Source: Brugia malayi
Lineage: Eukaryota > Nematoda > Chromadorea > Rhabditida > Onchocercidae
DNA length: 64,000 bases
NCBI RefSeq assembly: GCF_000002995.4
Contig: NW_025062290.1
Span: 1 to 64,000 of the forward strand
Direction: 5' to 3'
In this document: in pieces, positions 62,564 to 64,000 of the stretch
Position numbering within the stretch: the stretch's first letter is position 1
Layout: the number at the start of each line of letters is the position of its first letter
The notes under the pieces: generated by a model
What the model was told of the DNA's origin: nothing
Databases searched by the model: none
Seen by the model: only the letters and a program-made list of their open reading frames with translations
Made by a program: the position numbers and the translations under genes

Positions 62564-63407
62564 TTATTATTTTTTGTTTTTTTTTTTATGTTGTTTTTAA
62601 GTTTTATTAATTTTTGTGTGTTGGACTATATTGTTTGATGGAGAGTTTTTGTTATCTGCACTTTTGTTTTTGTTTTTTTAACAATTGGTGGTGGTAGAAC
62701 TTCTTGTTTAGTTAATTATTATGTTATTCAGGAGGTTTGTGGTTATTATTTTTTGGTTTTTGATAGTTGGAAATTTCAGTTTTTTTTTCTTATATTGAAG
62801 TCTGGATCTGCTCCTTTTCATTTTTGATTGTTTAGTGTTTTGTCAAATTTAAAGGGTTGATCTATTTTATGGTTTTTAACTTTGCAGAAATTACCTTATT
62901 TTGTAGTTTTATTGAATTTTTGTAGGGATTTTTTTTTTTTATTTTTGTTTTTTGGTATGATTTTTTGTTATGTTCATTTTTTTTTGTTACGTAATTTTTT
63001 GGATATAGTTGTTATTGGTTCTACTGAGTCTTTTAATTGATTGTTATTGCTGGGGATATTTTCTTTTAATGAGGTTTTTGTTTTGTTTTTTTTTTATTAT
63101 TTTGTTATGTTTTTAATTATTTCTTATATTTATAATAGTGGTATTAATTTTATTAGTTTAGAGATGTTGATGATTTTTTTTAATGTTCCTTTGAGTTTAA
63201 CTTTTTTTTTGAAGGTTTTGTTATTGTTTGGCACTTCTAGTATGGTTGGGTTTTTTTATTTTTTTTTGTTGTTATTTATGTGTTTAATATCTTTGGGTGT
63301 TAGTTATTTGTTTTTTTGTGTCTCTATGATTGGTTTCAATTTTGGTTTGAAATATTATGATTATTTTTTTTATTTATTGTTTTGTATTGGTTTGTTATCT
63401 GTTTTTT
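62564..63407 (+). CDS. nad2: NADH dehydrogenase subunit 2 (mitochondrial)
   Basis: Complex I membrane subunit. Open in the mitochondrial code from next to trnS1; an ATG lies at 62,588 and an alternative TTA/TTT start at 62,564. Signatures: YVIQEVCGYYF, KSGSAPFHFWLF, then LKGWSILWFLTLQKLPYFV, the usual nad2 core with TGA read as Trp. An incomplete T stop at 63,407, completed by polyadenylation, would give ~281 codons and abut trnT. The frame itself stays open to TAA at 63,446-63,448, inside the tRNA. No lesion is seen. Confidence 0.88.
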
Positions 63408-63467
63408 GCTGTTTTAGTTTAATTTTTGTTAAAATTTCTAACTTGTAATTAGAAGATTGATTTCAGT
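63408..63467 (+). tRNA. trnT: Mitochondrial tRNA-Thr (TGT)
   Basis: A perfect 5-bp anticodon stem (63,437-63,441 tctaa with 63,449-63,453 ttaga) closes the loop CTTGTAA, anticodon TGT at 63,444-63,446. The D-arm is tttaa/ttaaa. The acceptor is weak (four pairs gctg/cagt), so the ends are approximate. It lies between nad2 and nad4, as in filarial mtDNA. Confidence 0.75.
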
Positions 63468-64000
63468 TTGTATTTGTTTTTTTTTATTGTTTTGTTATTT
63501 TTTTTTAGTCCTTTTTTGTTTTTTGTTTTTTTTTCTATTTTTGTTTTATTAGGTTTTTTTGATTATTCTTGGTGTGGTTGTTTTTTTTTTTTTGATTCTT
63601 TTAATTTTGTTTTCTTATCTTTTATGAGTGTATTTATTTTAGGTTTTATTTGTGTTTCTGAGGTTTTGGGTGGCTTAGTTTTTTATAGTTGTCTTATTGT
63701 TTTTTTTAGTGTTTGTTTTTTTTTTTCTGGAAGTTTTTTGATTTTATATATTTTTTACGAATTAACTATGCTGCCTGTTTTATTTTGTTTATTAGGTTAT
63801 GGTCGTCAGGTTGAGAAGATCAGGGCTTGTTATTATTTGGTATTTTATACCTTATTTTTTGGTATACCATTTTTGTTTTTTTTTAGCCATGTTTTTAATT
63901 TTTTTAATTTTGTTTATTATGATTTTTTTATATCTTTTGAGTTGGTTTTTTTGTTAAGTTTATGTTTTTTGGTTAAATTTCCTGTATATTTTTTGCATGC
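63468..64000 (+). CDS. nad4: NADH dehydrogenase subunit 4 (mitochondrial), 5' part
   Basis: Complex I membrane subunit, cut by the window end after about 177 codons. Starts at TTG 63,468, right after trnT; TTG starts are common in nematode mtDNA. Conserved block: IFYELTMLPVLFCLLGYG, then RQVEKISACYYLVFYTLFFG with AGG read as Ser, and LCFLVKFPVYFLHA at the edge. The frame is unbroken. Confidence 0.9.
   Translation, partial: MYLFFFIVLLFFFSPFLFFVFFSIFVLLGFFDYSWCGCFFFFDSFNFVFLSFMSVFILGFICVSEVLGGLVFYSCLIVFFSVCFFFSGSFLILYIFYELTMLPVLFCLLGYGRQVEKIRACYYLVFYTLFFGIPFLFFFSHVFNFFNFVYYDFFISFELVFLLSLCFLVKFPVYFLH

Overview
This is a window of nematode nuclear DNA, most likely a filarial or other spirurine worm, whose last ~3.2 kb is mitochondrial. 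The evidence is AT-rich, intron-dense genes, BEL/Pao (LTR) retroelements of the nematode type, and a mitochondrial block in the order trnV-nad5-trnE-trnS1-nad2-trnT-nad4, read with TGA as Trp and very T-rich as in filarial mtDNA. No bacterial operon or CRISPR array was seen.

Layout. 1-5,504: a satellite built from two alternating monomers (54 bp and 34 bp). 5,505-8,871: two broken minus-strand BEL fragments. 9,171-9,651: last two exons of an unrecognised gene. 14,391-14,783: a solo LTR with a perfect 5-bp target duplication. 15.0-21.5 kb: a plus-strand ubiquitin-specific protease gene with about 12 exons. 21.5-28.4 kb: very AT-rich, almost gene-free DNA. 28.5-31.07 kb: a decayed MFS (SLC18B1-like) transporter on the minus strand. 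One of its exons is partly duplicated around a retroelement fragment, and the adjacent intron carries a 45-bp minisatellite. 31.87-36.08 kb: a minus-strand BEL copy. 36.87-44.40 kb: a nearly complete plus-strand BEL element (LTR-gag-protease-RT-RNase H-integrase-env-truncated LTR) with many frame breaks. 44.8-50.3 kb: exons of unrecognised plus-strand gene(s), a second solo LTR and an old relative of the first satellite. 50,979-55,073: a complete 13-exon FMR1/FXR gene on the minus strand. 56,188-57,811: a plus-strand SYF2 (splicing factor) gene with a stop and a frameshift. 57.8-60.7 kb: AT-rich spacer. 60.79 kb to the end: the mitochondrial block.

The host genes do not form one pathway: protein de-ubiquitination, translational control by an RNA-binding protein, pre-mRNA splicing and small-molecule transport are simply neighbours. 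Much of the window is shaped by BEL/Pao elements: intact and solo LTRs, a mosaic derivative present twice, an inverted pair, and satellite arrays that directly abut LTRs. Several frame breaks fall in homopolymer runs, so some 'pseudogene' lesions may be assembly errors. The mitochondrial genes are intact, so that block is either a very recent nuclear insertion or a chimeric join in the contig.
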